Assembly: GCA_041396125.1 (NCBI GenBank)
Contig: JAWKZG010000002.1
Span: forward strand, 372,001 to 436,000
Source of the DNA: JAWKZG01 sp041396125
Lineage (GTDB): Bacteria; Pseudomonadota; Gammaproteobacteria; Competibacterales; Competibacteraceae
Length of the DNA stretch: 64,000 bases
Direction of reading: 5' to 3'
Shown: positions 55,657 through 63,727 of the stretch, in pieces
Layout of the letters: each line of letters begins with the position of its first letter
Numbering within the stretch: position 1 is the stretch's first letter
Notes under the pieces: model-generated
Seen by the model: the letters and a program-made list of their open reading frames with translations, nothing else
Database searches by the model: none
What the model was told of the DNA's origin: nothing
Program-made: the position numbers and the translations under genes

Positions 55657-56792
55657 ATTGGTTTAGTTTCGACCTGTAAGCGGCAGGCGTCAGTCCCGTC
55701 CGTTTCGAGAATTGTTTATAGAAATTGGATTTTGTGGCATAGCCCGCATCCAGCATGATATCTAGCAGCGACCCGTCCTTATTCTCTTGCATAATTTCCT
55801 GACAGCGCTGAATTCTCCGGTCGTTAAGAAAATCGGAGAAACTGCATTGATGAACCCGGTTGATCGCTTTCGACAGTTGCCGGGCCGTAACCCCCAGTTT
55901 TCGTGCCAGCCGTGTAATCGTCAGTGACTCATCGGCCAGATTGGCGGGCTCTTTGAGAAATTGCAATGCTTGCTCGGCCAGTTCTGCATCGGTTGCATCG
56001 GGGATATTATTGGCTTGCGAATCGGGGCGGAATTCTGCCTCGACCTTGAGATTGTGGAGGTGTTCAAATAACGATGGGCGACCCAGCGCTCCAAGTATAG
56101 AAAATGCCAGTAAAGCGATCAGCATGATGACTGAAAAGGGCGAGGTCAGTGATTTTTTTCAAAAAACCGCCCCCGCCAAATCGATGACTATCAAAATATC
56201 CAGAAGCAGGGTGACTGTTAAACAGAATAGCGACCAGCAGCCAGTTCACCGTCTGACGTGCATTGTCCCCCAGCCCGGAGAAGTGGTTTGCGCGATTTTT
56301 CCAAAGCGTCAGCAACGCGAGCATATAAACCAGGTACGTTAACATCAACGCAATATCCAGCAGCCAAGGCACTTTCGCCAACACAGTAATGATCCCGCCC
56401 AAAAAGGGAAGACTATGACGAAATGTGATGGGCGGACAGGACGCGGCCTGTTGCGCCGGCCATGGCAAAATACAGGTAAAGGCAGGGCACTGCTGCCAGC
56501 GCCAGAAGCGCACGGTCTTCAATCAATGCGGGAATGTTGTAAACCAGATGAATGCCGAGCAAAGCGGCAGACACAGATATCAGAGCGAAAAACAAAGCCA
56601 CATACGGCAGAGACAACGTAACTACGGTGCTGTGCCAAACTGATCAGATAGAGTGGTCATAACCAGCCCGAGTGTCGCCGTGCCACTTAAGAGGATAACG
56701 GTAAAGATCAAAATATTTCCTGCAAAAAACCGGCGAAAATCCGTTGTTCGGATGTCCTGTATCGCGATAGAGGACGATAAAAGGCCCGTCAC
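55646..56792 (-). pseudogene. AraC-family regulator with membrane N-terminal domain (frameshifted)
   Basis: The C-terminal 100 residues form an intact AraC/XylS DNA-binding domain (ITRLARKLGVTARQLSKAINR and DIMLDAGYATKSNFYKQFSKR). Upstream the protein is in pieces: a seven-helix-like membrane domain can be traced through IALMLTYLVYMLALLTLW (about 56300), SLPYVALFFALISVSAALLG (about 56580) and NILIFTVILLSGTATLGLVM (about 56680), each in another frame, with breaks near 56155, 56408 and 56625. The start may be a GTG near 56792. Such membrane-anchored AraC proteins sense ligands. It is divergent from the damaged amidohydrolase. Sequence error or real decay cannot be told apart here. Confidence 0.75.
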
Positions 56793-56819
56793 TTCATAAT
56801 ATCCCAGGCAGGATAATAA

Positions 56820-58358
56820 TTGGAGTCCTGTTGTGAAGTGGAAAAAATTTTCACGTTTCTTGCCTGCATAATTCTGTCGAAGATAGCCGGCGCGGCGGAG
56901 TCTCGCCCGGTTGCAACGCTACTTATCAAAAACGTCACTGTCATTTCGGCGCATCTGAATCGCGCTCAGGAAAAGCGGGATGTTTTGATCCTGGACGACA
57001 GAATCCTGGATATCCTGGCAACGGGGTAACGACTACCCCGCGCAGAGCATTATTGATGGTCGGGGAAAATTTCTGATCCCCGGTTTGATCGATAGCTACG
57101 TGCATCTGGCACAATCACCTCGATCAATCGTGACGATCAACAGGCGTACGAAAGATTACAGATTGAATACAGACAGCAATTACCACGCAGTTTTTTGTAT
57201 CACGGCTTTACCAGCGTCATTGACCTTGACTATGCACCTGATCGAAACGGATGGCTGCCTGGCACCGAACTGGCGCCGACCGTTTATCATTGTGGTCGCG
57301 GTGTTCGGGTTGCTGGCGGATATGCCCGGCAAGTGTTTGTTCCGCCCGAGTTTGCGTGGCACAAAGCTTTCCCAACCTGGTTTATGAGGCCTCGACATAG
57401 CGCCAACTGGCCGAAGCTAAATTGGACCCGGCGCATTATTCGGTCGATGCTGCTGTGCAACGGGCTGTGCAATCTGGCGCAATCTGCTTGAAGACTTATG
57501 TGGAATCCGGATTCGGGGACATTTTCCAATGGCCAAATCCTAGTCCTGAGATTTTACGCGCACTATCAGACGCCGCTCATAAACAGGGTCTTATTGTGCT
57601 TGTTCATGCGACCGGCGCTCAGGATTGGCAGCAGGCCATATTGCCGGTGTGCGGATATCATTGCCCATGGCTTGTGGCATTGGCAGGGTGATCGCCGCAA
57701 TGCTGAACTTACGCCAGAAAGTCTGGCGACCATTGCCAGCGCGATAAATGCCGGGGTAGCCGTGCAACCAACGATGCGCGTGGTTGGGGGAGAATGAGCA
57801 CACTGACCTGGGATCTGAGAGACGATCCCCGGATAGCAGACGTGCTGACACCGGGCGTCATGGGCTATTTGCGATCCGGCAAAGGGCGGTGGAGCCAGAG
57901 AGCGCTGATGAATTTGTATCAACAGCACAACTGTACGATACCGCCCCAGCAGCGTTAATCAATGTTTTCGTCCAGCGCGCGGCGGGTATGCTGGAATTCC
58001 ATCGGCCGGCGGATCGTTATTGTTTGGCAACCGATACACCGGCGCAAGATGGTATTGGCAATCTACCCTGGCCTGAACGGCTATCTGGAGATACAAAGCT
58101 GGGCGGAGGCGGGGGATTCCCCCGGGACAGTATCTTCAAAGCGGCGACACTCGATAACGCACGGGCTTTTAAGCTCGATCATGAACTGGGTTCAGTTGAA
58201 CCCGGCAAGTGCCAGATCTGCTACTGCTCAACACCAATCCTCTTGAAGAGGCCAACGCCTACAACGATATCTCGGTCGTTATCGTGAATGGACGAGCGAT
58301 CAATCGTCGTGAGCTATCCGCACAGAAGCTGGGTATAAGCGTTAATTTAAATCATTAA
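56820..58358 (+). pseudogene. Amidohydrolase-family exported protein, broken by many frameshifts
   Basis: Fragments in all three frames join into one amidohydrolase: VATLLIKNVTVISAHLN, GRGKFLIPGLIDSYVHLA, YHGFTSVIDLDYAP, GAICLKTYVESGFGDIF, LIVLVHATGAQDW, DIIAHGLWHWQGD, FKAATLDNARAFKLDHELG and DISVVIVNGRAINRREL, ending at TAA 58356. At least seven shifts are needed in 1.5 kb. The metal-binding DxHxH is D-S-Y-V-H, with the first His replaced by Tyr. The N-terminus looks like a signal peptide. Higher lesion density plus the lost ligand favour a true pseudogene, unlike the core genes. Confidence 0.78.
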
Positions 58359-58567
58359 CTCACTGGTTAAAAATATAAATACCTGAACCCGCTTTGGTAG
58401 TGTCATCCGTACCGGGTTCAGCGTAATATAATTCCGGATTAGCCAAACCGTGCGCTACGTGTCGCCGGTAACGGATACCTATTGCGCCCGCAACTCGCTG
58501 TCTGTCCCAGTGAGCGAGACGAAGGAAGTTGCCCACAACATTCACCAGCGTTCGTAGGTAACATAAA

Positions 58568-58710
58568 CAGGACTTACGCAAAACAAGACAGGTAAGTGTA
58601 GAACAAGGCGCAAAGTGGGCGAGCAGCGCAGTTTATGCGTAATAAATGAGCAGCGGAGACCATTTTGCAGGCGGTTATGCGCCACCTGACGCCGGTCTGC
58701 GTAAGTCCTG
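58568..58710. mobile_element. MITE-like element, 143 bp with 13-bp terminal inverted repeats
   Basis: CAGGACTTACGCA (58568-58580) and its exact complement TGCGTAAGTCCTG (58698-58710) bound 117 bases without a gene. The shape is that of a non-autonomous insertion mobilised in trans. No clear target duplication is seen (ATAAA left, ATGAA right). It lies in the 418-base gap 58359-58776, whose left part (58360-58567) could be the remnant of a gene read on the minus strand (GNFLRLAHWDRQRVAGAIG), cut by the element; that part is uncertain. Confidence 0.75.
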
Positions 58711-58776
58711 ATGAAGATATAAACTGACCTCGCCCTACCCGAACGTTGCGACAAACTCCATTGAAATCACATACCC

Positions 58777-59355
58777 ATGCAACTGACCGTGTTAAATGCC
58801 ACCCCGCAGAAGCGCCGTTTCTTTTTGCTAGGTCAAAAACTGGACACTAAGGACGTCAACTCTATTACCTTCGGTGCTTGGCAAAGCTTCGAGCTGGAGG
58901 CGGGCAGTTCCGACTACACCGCCTACTGTCAGAGCCTGCAGCTAGTCGCCCGAAGCCTGATCCCGAGCGCTCAACACCAAACGGTACAGGTGGAGGTGGT
59001 CTCCGGCACTTCGTGGGTGTTTCAATTGGATTCTCACAATGCCCCCACGCTATTGGCAGAAAAAGAGGGGCATCACGGTAGCGCTGAAATTTCCTGTGAC
59101 AATCAATCACCGGGAATCGCCGTGGTGGGCTTGTACAGCAACTACGCGCCTCTGTACGCTCATCAGGCGCTTAGCAGCCAGCGAACCACCTTCGTCGCTG
59201 GCCCACTCTATTGCTATGCTTCAGTGGCGGTGGTTGATGAGCAACAACCGACTGTATTTGAACCTCATATCGGAACTCTCGAAGTGTCAGGGTCTTCGGA
59301 GATTACCGCTCGATTCGTACAAGACAATGATATATTCCAGTGGACGTTCAGCTAA
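58777..59355 (+). CDS. Unrecognised beta-rich protein
   Basis: A 192-residue protein with no signal peptide or membrane segment that I can see. Composition (many T, S, V, Q) and alternating hydrophobic pattern suggest an all-beta fold, for example SWVFQLDSHNAPTLLAE and GTLEVSGSSEITARFVQ. I do not recognise the family. It is one of the few plus-strand genes near the cassette region, 66 bases after the MITE-like element, with no partner gene. Codon pattern and the long uninterrupted frame support it being real. Confidence 0.6.
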   Translation: MQLTVLNATPQKRRFFLLGQKLDTKDVNSITFGAWQSFELEAGSSDYTAYCQSLQLVARSLIPSAQHQTVQVEVVSGTSWVFQLDSHNAPTLLAEKEGHHGSAEISCDNQSPGIAVVGLYSNYAPLYAHQALSSQRTTFVAGPLYCYASVAVVDEQQPTVFEPHIGTLEVSGSSEITARFVQDNDIFQWTFS

Positions 59356-59502
59356 GCCTGTCTTGTCCCTTGATATTTTTATGAAGATTGCTTCTATTGC
59401 TTGCCGTTGCCGTCTATCGGAGTCTAAACGAAGCGGTGTCCGCTTATGTAACTGAATTATTCTGAAAAGTTAGCGGAGTAATGAGTCGAGTCTACGTACT
59501 TG

Positions 59503-59799
59503 TTAGCGTGTATTCTTATTTCGCTTCTTCCTGCACAGGAGCCAGTTTAAAATTACCAGCGTTGCTGAAAATAAAACGTAAGTAAAAATTACAGCGATTT
59601 GAAAAAAATATGCTGCTATACCGCCTTGATCTCCAGTGTAAGCTGCAAAGTAATAAGACGTTACGCTGCCTCCCAGAACAATAATTCCTCCAACAATTCG
59701 ATACAAGTTGCGTAAAAGCGGTGTAAATCTCTTCGAGACAGGATATGTCGCAAGATAAATTACTGGTGGCACAAACAGCATTAGTAATCCAATCAACAT
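59503..59799 (-). CDS. Small membrane protein, three helices (cassette gene)
   Basis: A 98-residue protein with three hydrophobic helices (LIGLLMLFVPPVIYLATYP, YRIVGGIIVLGGSVTSYYFA, FFQIAVIFTYVLFSATLVIL) and a basic C-terminal tail (CRKKRNKNTR). Function unknown. A GAGG site lies just upstream of the ATG at 59799, between it and an attC-like core site at 59814, the arrangement typical of integron cassettes. Confidence 0.7.
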   Translation of the reverse strand: MLIGLLMLFVPPVIYLATYPVSKRFTPLLRNLYRIVGGIIVLGGSVTSYYFAAYTGDQGGIAAYFFQIAVIFTYVLFSATLVILNWLLCRKKRNKNTR

Positions 59800-59813
59800 T
59801 CAGAAATCCTCGT

Positions 59814-59852
59814 GGCTAACGCCCGGCACGGCCTCACCGTGAGGTGTTGACT
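59814..59852 (-). other. attC-like site (cassette recombination site), short
   Basis: Read on the minus strand it starts AGTCAAC, folds as AACACCTCACGG with CCGTGCCGGGCGTT (two unpaired extra bases, loop TGAGG) and ends GTTAGCC. The imperfect hairpin with unpaired bases and GTTA-type end is the layout of integron attC sites, but it is short (39 bases) and the outer core boxes do not fully fit the consensus. Confidence 0.5.
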
Positions 59853-59984
59853 GAAGGGGCAGGCGGCAAATTCGTAAGCCAACGAACAGAAATCTACAAG
59901 GCTGAGGTGCTGGGATGGACGGGCATAAGATCGCAAACTCCTGTGGAATGTCCGCAACAATCATGCTGCATCCGGCTTAAGGTG

Positions 59985-61205
59985 TCACCCTAGAGGTTTT
60001 AGCGCATTGCGCAAACGCTTGGTTAACTGTTCTGGATGGGCCTTGGTCAAAGACACTGAGTCACATTTTTGAAAATGACAGAATTTTGTGATGGCATCTA
60101 CAAATGCCGTAATGACTAAATCTTCATCAAAATTGTATTGCTCAAAATGCAGTGACTTGATCTCCAAATGGCTGGTTTTTCGATGGGCTTTACAATCCAT
60201 CCGCCCAATAAATTCATCTCGGTAAAGTAGCGGTAGGCAAAAGTAGCCATACTGACGCCTGGCGGCGGGTACATAACATTCTATTTGATAATCATACTGA
60301 AACAATGCTTTGAGCCGTTCGCGCTGAATGACACTGTTATCGAATGGCGAAAGAATCAATAAACGATTGCTCAGCCTGGGAAGAGGGCGTTCGAGCGCAC
60401 CCGTTTCCAATATAAATTTCTCACCACTGTTCACTTGTACCTGTTCTAAAGTGCGCTGGGCCAATCTTTCGCTTACCAGGGCTTTCACAGCGTTGCGTAG
60501 TTCAGTGTTTCGGCGCTGATAGGTCAACCCTTTGAGTGAAACAAAACCATGGCAGCGTAACTGTTGATCGACAAGATGCGCCGCAAATTCTTCCATGCTG
60601 GGCATTTGTGAATTGACGTGAGATGGCAGCACCCGCTCGGTCAGGTCATAGGTTTTTTGGAAACCTTCGCGGTCGCTGACCATCAGGTCACCTTCCATAT
60701 ACAGCTGTTCAAGCGCTTTTTTAGCGGGCTTCCAGTCCCACCAGCCTGCCCGTTTTGTCGTGTCTGTTGCTACATCTCGGGATCGTAGCGGGCCATCTGA
60801 GCGTATGCGGGCCAACAGTTCATCCATGAGCTTCGTATCACGGGTTTTACACCAATGGACTTGGCCGTTTTTAATCGCGTGTTTGTAGGGTAAAGAGAAG
60901 CGAAAATCGGCGATGGGCAGAAAAGCGGCCGCATGCGCCCAATATTCAAAAATGTCGCCATCAAGCAACATTTGATTTGTCATGGCTGGCTTGAACTCAG
61001 GCACTCTAGCGTAAAAAACATGATGGTGTGCTCGTTCCACCACCGATATGGTATCGATCTGTACATAACCTATGTGGTTAATCGCTTTACGTGCCCCCGC
61101 CAAACCACGTCCATAGGGTTGAGCCTGCAGCAAACCTTGTGCAGCCAGGGCAAGTCGGCGTAAACGCGACAAGTCTTGTGGACGTTTAATTTCAATTATG
61201 GTCAT
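59985..61205 (-). CDS. Winged-helix DNA glycosylase, YcaQ/AlkX type
   Basis: A 406-residue HTH_42 protein that aligns by eye over its length with E. coli YcaQ, a glycosylase that unhooks alkylated bases and interstrand DNA crosslinks. Q49-I50-D51 in HIGYVQIDTISVVERAHHH is the catalytic QxD motif of the AlkX branch; also conserved are EYWAHAAAFLP, GWWDWKPAKKALE, LILSPFDNSVIQRERLK and RRQYGYFCLPLL. The ATG follows a GTTAGGC core site by four bases, so it appears to be the first gene of a cassette. It probably protects DNA against crosslinking antibiotics or alkylators. Confidence 0.88.
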   Translation of the reverse strand: MTIIEIKRPQDLSRLRRLALAAQGLLQAQPYGRGLAGARKAINHIGYVQIDTISVVERAHHHVFYARVPEFKPAMTNQMLLDGDIFEYWAHAAAFLPIADFRFSLPYKHAIKNGQVHWCKTRDTKLMDELLARIRSDGPLRSRDVATDTTKRAGWWDWKPAKKALEQLYMEGDLMVSDREGFQKTYDLTERVLPSHVNSQMPSMEEFAAHLVDQQLRCHGFVSLKGLTYQRRNTELRNAVKALVSERLAQRTLEQVQVNSGEKFILETGALERPLPRLSNRLLILSPFDNSVIQRERLKALFQYDYQIECYVPAARRQYGYFCLPLLYRDEFIGRMDCKAHRKTSHLEIKSLHFEQYNFDEDLVITAFVDAITKFCHFQKCDSVSLTKAHPEQLTKRLRNALKPLG

Positions 61206-61209
61206 ACGT

Positions 61210-61216
61210 GCCTAAC
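61210..61216 (-). other. attC core half-site upstream of the glycosylase gene
   Basis: GTTAGGC on the minus strand (GCCTAAC on plus) matches the consensus GTTRRRY exactly and lies 4 bases before the YcaQ-type start. I could not find a convincing matching outer box to the right, so the full attC is not defined. Confidence 0.5.
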
Positions 61217-61599
61217 ATCGTTATAAATTGCAGTTTTAGAGTAGATTTAATATGACTAATAACACAAAAAATCGGAACGGAAAAACTGTCAATTTGATAG
61301 TTCTGTGTACACTTGAGGCGGGCATGAAAAGGTGATGAAAGGCCCTGTAGGTGTACCTGATGTTCCCATGATTGGGAAACCTATAGCGACTAGCAGAATA
61401 TAGTTAGAGAGTAACAGGTTAGTGCTGTCTACTAACGGTGGAATGCACTATCTTTTTCCTACGCTACGAGTTCTCCAGAGCGCGCCCCAGCCTGGAGTCA
61501 TAATGGTGTGACGGTCGGCTTGATCCGCCTGATAGGCGGCGTGCAATTCTCTCGGGTGGATCTCAATCTCTGATCTGGGACACCCACCATTCAGATCTC
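61217..61599. other. Non-coding stretch between two cassette genes
   Basis: About 380 AT-rich bases with no open frame that looks real on either strand, no tRNA and no clear hairpin terminator. It may hold a degenerate attC or a cassette without a gene. Otherwise I see nothing in it. Confidence 0.4.
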
Positions 61600-62319
61600 T
61601 CAGTATATCCCAGGAATCAACCGATAGCGCACGCGTCGTGCATAGTCTCGATAGCCCGGCAACTCTTCCTGTAAAGTCTGATCTTCAAGTACGGTTCTAA
61701 TCACCGTGATAATTGATGCCACCGCCGCAGGAATCAGTGTCCATACCGAGCCCAGAGCAAGAACAATACCGCACAGTGCAAGAATATTTCCGGCATAACC
61801 CGGATGCCGTACAAACCGGTACGGGCCACTGTCACACACCACATGCCCTCGCTCCGTCTGAATGCGCACCACGCTGGAGAAAAAGCGGTTCTCTGCCAAT
61901 GCCCATGCAGCGAAAGCATATCCGAGCGAGATCAAAATGAAGCCAATCACGATGAGCCATAGCGGAAATTCGGAGGACCAGTTATAGCGGTGGTCCAGCC
62001 CCGCTACAATGACCATAGGAAACACGATACTCACCGCCATCAGTGGTGCAAGCACTTTGTCCCAGGCTTTTGCGTTTTGGATATTTTCAATATTTTGTCT
62101 TTCGGCTGTTAATCCGGGATGTCGCTGTTCCGCCCACATGCGCCCACCAATACCAGCGGCAAAGATCAGTAGGGAATAGAGCCACGCCTGCCACCAACCG
62201 AGGTCCCCACCGCATATAAATAAAATCAGCGGGATTAGGAGATACACCACAACTAATCTGATCCACTGGCGAGGGGATACTGTATGAGCTGCCTCTTTGC
62301 TCACCGTCTTCGCTGACAT
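61600..62319 (-). CDS. Isoprenylcysteine carboxyl methyltransferase-family membrane protein
   Basis: A 239-residue polytopic protein with about five helices. The C-terminal SAM-binding motif GPYRFVRHPGYAGN near residue 168 and EDQTLQEELPGYRDYARRV identify the ICMT/PEMT superfamily. Bacterial members methylate small lipids or unknown targets. I use the ATG at 62319, with GGGGA just upstream, rather than a TTG four codons earlier. It lies 34 bases after an attC site, so it is probably a cassette gene. Confidence 0.83.
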   Translation of the reverse strand: MSAKTVSKEAAHTVSPRQWIRLVVVYLLIPLILFICGGDLGWWQAWLYSLLIFAAGIGGRMWAEQRHPGLTAERQNIENIQNAKAWDKVLAPLMAVSIVFPMVIVAGLDHRYNWSSEFPLWLIVIGFILISLGYAFAAWALAENRFFSSVVRIQTERGHVVCDSGPYRFVRHPGYAGNILALCGIVLALGSVWTLIPAAVASIITVIRTVLEDQTLQEELPGYRDYARRVRYRLIPGIY

Positions 62320-62353
62320 GTCATTCCCCAAAATAAAATGAATTTGAGTGTGC

Positions 62354-62413
62354 GCCTAACGTTTGAGTTGTGGGCGGCGCAGCGAAGCGTCCCACACGAA
62401 CGGTTTGTTATGC
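62354..62413 (-). other. attC site, 60 bp (best-supported in the array)
   Basis: On the minus strand it runs from GCATAAC to GTTAGGC, 60 bases, the size of classic 59-base elements. The inner part pairs AACAAACCGTTCGTGTGGG against the AACTCAAACGTT side around GACGCTTCGCTGCGCCG, leaving unpaired bases on one arm. It lies between the GNAT gene stop (62463) and the methyltransferase start (62319), exactly where a cassette junction should be. Confidence 0.75.
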
Positions 62414-62462
62414 GAGCTGGATTAAGAAACTGTTTCAAAATCAGCTTATGGTAGCAGCAGGG

Positions 62463-62996
62463 TTACCACAGTGCTGGATCTTGCAATGAGGCCACGCAGG
62501 ATAGTTTGACAGCTTGTTCAGGAGACTCTTCATGGTTCAGGACAAGCGCCTGCCATCCAAAAGGATAGAGCAACTCATAAGGTGGCAAGTATTGGGTAGC
62601 CGTTTCGGCTTTGAACCCGAACTTGCCGTAGTATTTCGGATCGCCATAAACGAACAGGACGTTGACCTTTTGCTTGGACAGTCTCGCTATGCCGTTTTCT
62701 ATGAGTTGCGATCCAATGCGGCACTTCTGATACTCGGGCTTTACGCCAAGTGGCGCCAGGATGTAGCCCTGCCAATTCTTGTTTGAATTAATGGTCACAG
62801 GACTAAAGGCTATGTGGCCCACCACAATGCCATCAATTTCGGCTACCAGGGCAAAGGTTTCGGGGCTCGTTTCTTCGCTGAGCAGATGGGATGCAAGTGT
62901 TGCAACCTGCTGTTTTTCGTTACCAGAAAATGCTTGTAAGTGCACTTCCCGGATGGCGTCGAGATCAAGATTCTTTGCTACACGGATCAAAGTCAT
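62463..62996 (-). CDS. GNAT-family N-acetyltransferase, YhbS-like (cassette gene)
   Basis: A 177-residue acetyltransferase opening with IRVAKNLDLDAIREVHLQAF and with the acetyl-CoA segment LAPLGVKPEYQKCRIGSQLI near residue 87 and GDPKYYGKFGFKA, the YhbS pattern. Target unknown. I use the ATG at 62996; codons before it belong to the leader. It sits between two attC core sites in the same orientation as its neighbours. Confidence 0.85.
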   Translation of the reverse strand: MTLIRVAKNLDLDAIREVHLQAFSGNEKQQVATLASHLLSEETSPETFALVAEIDGIVVGHIAFSPVTINSNKNWQGYILAPLGVKPEYQKCRIGSQLIENGIARLSKQKVNVLFVYGDPKYYGKFGFKAETATQYLPPYELLYPFGWQALVLNHEESPEQAVKLSCVASLQDPALW

Positions 62997-63021
62997 GAGG
63001 AATTTACAACGAGAGTTCAAT

Positions 63022-63028
63022 GTTTAAC
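63022..63028 (-). other. attC core half-site upstream of the GNAT gene
   Basis: GTTAAAC on the minus strand fits GTTRRRY. It lies 25 bases before the GNAT start and 20 bases after the methyltransferase stop. The other end of the attC would have to lie in the methyltransferase 3' end, where I could not define it. Confidence 0.4.
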
Positions 63029-63048
63029 GTTTCACACAGGCGCTTCAC

Positions 63049-63660
63049 TCAGGCGATTTTCTGCAAAACAAGGCGCGACCATTTTACGTCCTCTTTTCCA
63101 GCAAGAATACTGGGTTGATCCTCCAGCAGGAGCAGGCACGCCATGTTCTTTTCCTTCGCTATACGAATGGTATCCCGAGCATCAGTAGGATACACACAGG
63201 TACCTAGCCCCGGCGGGCCGGTACGCAGAGACAAAGCACATCGACCGCCTGGGTTCAGTAGCTGTGAAAAGCGTTCTAGCGACCTGTCTCGCTCCTTTTC
63301 CGTTAGATGATGCCAAACGCCATCAACGAGAATGAACTCGAACGATGCTATATCCGGATGAAGTTTCTTGAGTTCCGGAAGGCTGTCATCCAACCACAAA
63401 ATGTTTTGATGCGAGTACATAATACGGGCCGATTCCCGGAAGCTGTCCAGCGGCTCCACTGCAACAACGGAATGGCCCATCTCGGCCAGAGCGGCGGCAT
63501 TCTGTCCCGCACCTGAGCCAGCATCCAGGATTCGACAGGGCGGAGCGGGAAGGAAACCCAGAAAATCTTTGCATACTTCTTCGAAACGAAGCGCTTGGCT
63601 TAACTCAATGAATTTCTGAATTGAGCGCTCGTAGCCTTCCGATCCTCGGACAGCGGTCAT
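63049..63660 (-). CDS. Class I SAM-dependent methyltransferase (cassette gene)
   Basis: A 203-residue Rossmann methyltransferase with motif I ILDAGSGAGQNAAAL near residues 44-58, an acidic end of strand 2 (VAVEPLDSF) and motif IV FILVDGVWHHL near 110. Substrate unknown. The ATG is 5 bases after the core site of an attC at 63666, with no obvious ribosome site of its own, a common feature of cassettes. Confidence 0.85.
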   Translation of the reverse strand: MTAVRGSEGYERSIQKFIELSQALRFEEVCKDFLGFLPAPPCRILDAGSGAGQNAAALAEMGHSVVAVEPLDSFRESARIMYSHQNILWLDDSLPELKKLHPDIASFEFILVDGVWHHLTEKERDRSLERFSQLLNPGGRCALSLRTGPPGLGTCVYPTDARDTIRIAKEKNMACLLLLEDQPSILAGKEDVKWSRLVLQKIA

Positions 63661-63665
63661 CTGGC

Positions 63666-63715
63666 ACCTAACGACTGGAACTCAGCGGCGCGTCTGCTAC
63701 TTCGTACGGTTGGGC
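63666..63715 (-). other. attC-like site, 50 bp
   Basis: On the minus strand it starts GCCCAAC and ends GTTAGGT, fitting RYYYAAC and nearly GTTRRRY, 50 bases apart. The inside is imperfectly self-complementary. It starts 12 bases after the stop of the MAPEG gene and ends 5 bases before the next start. Confidence 0.6.
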
Positions 63716-63727
63716 ATGTAGTACGAG

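Noticed and set aside
58360..58581. A 73-residue frame on the minus strand beside the MITE
   Set aside because: Its first residues read through the inverted repeat. The rest may be a gene remnant but I cannot match it to a family, so it is only mentioned under the MITE.
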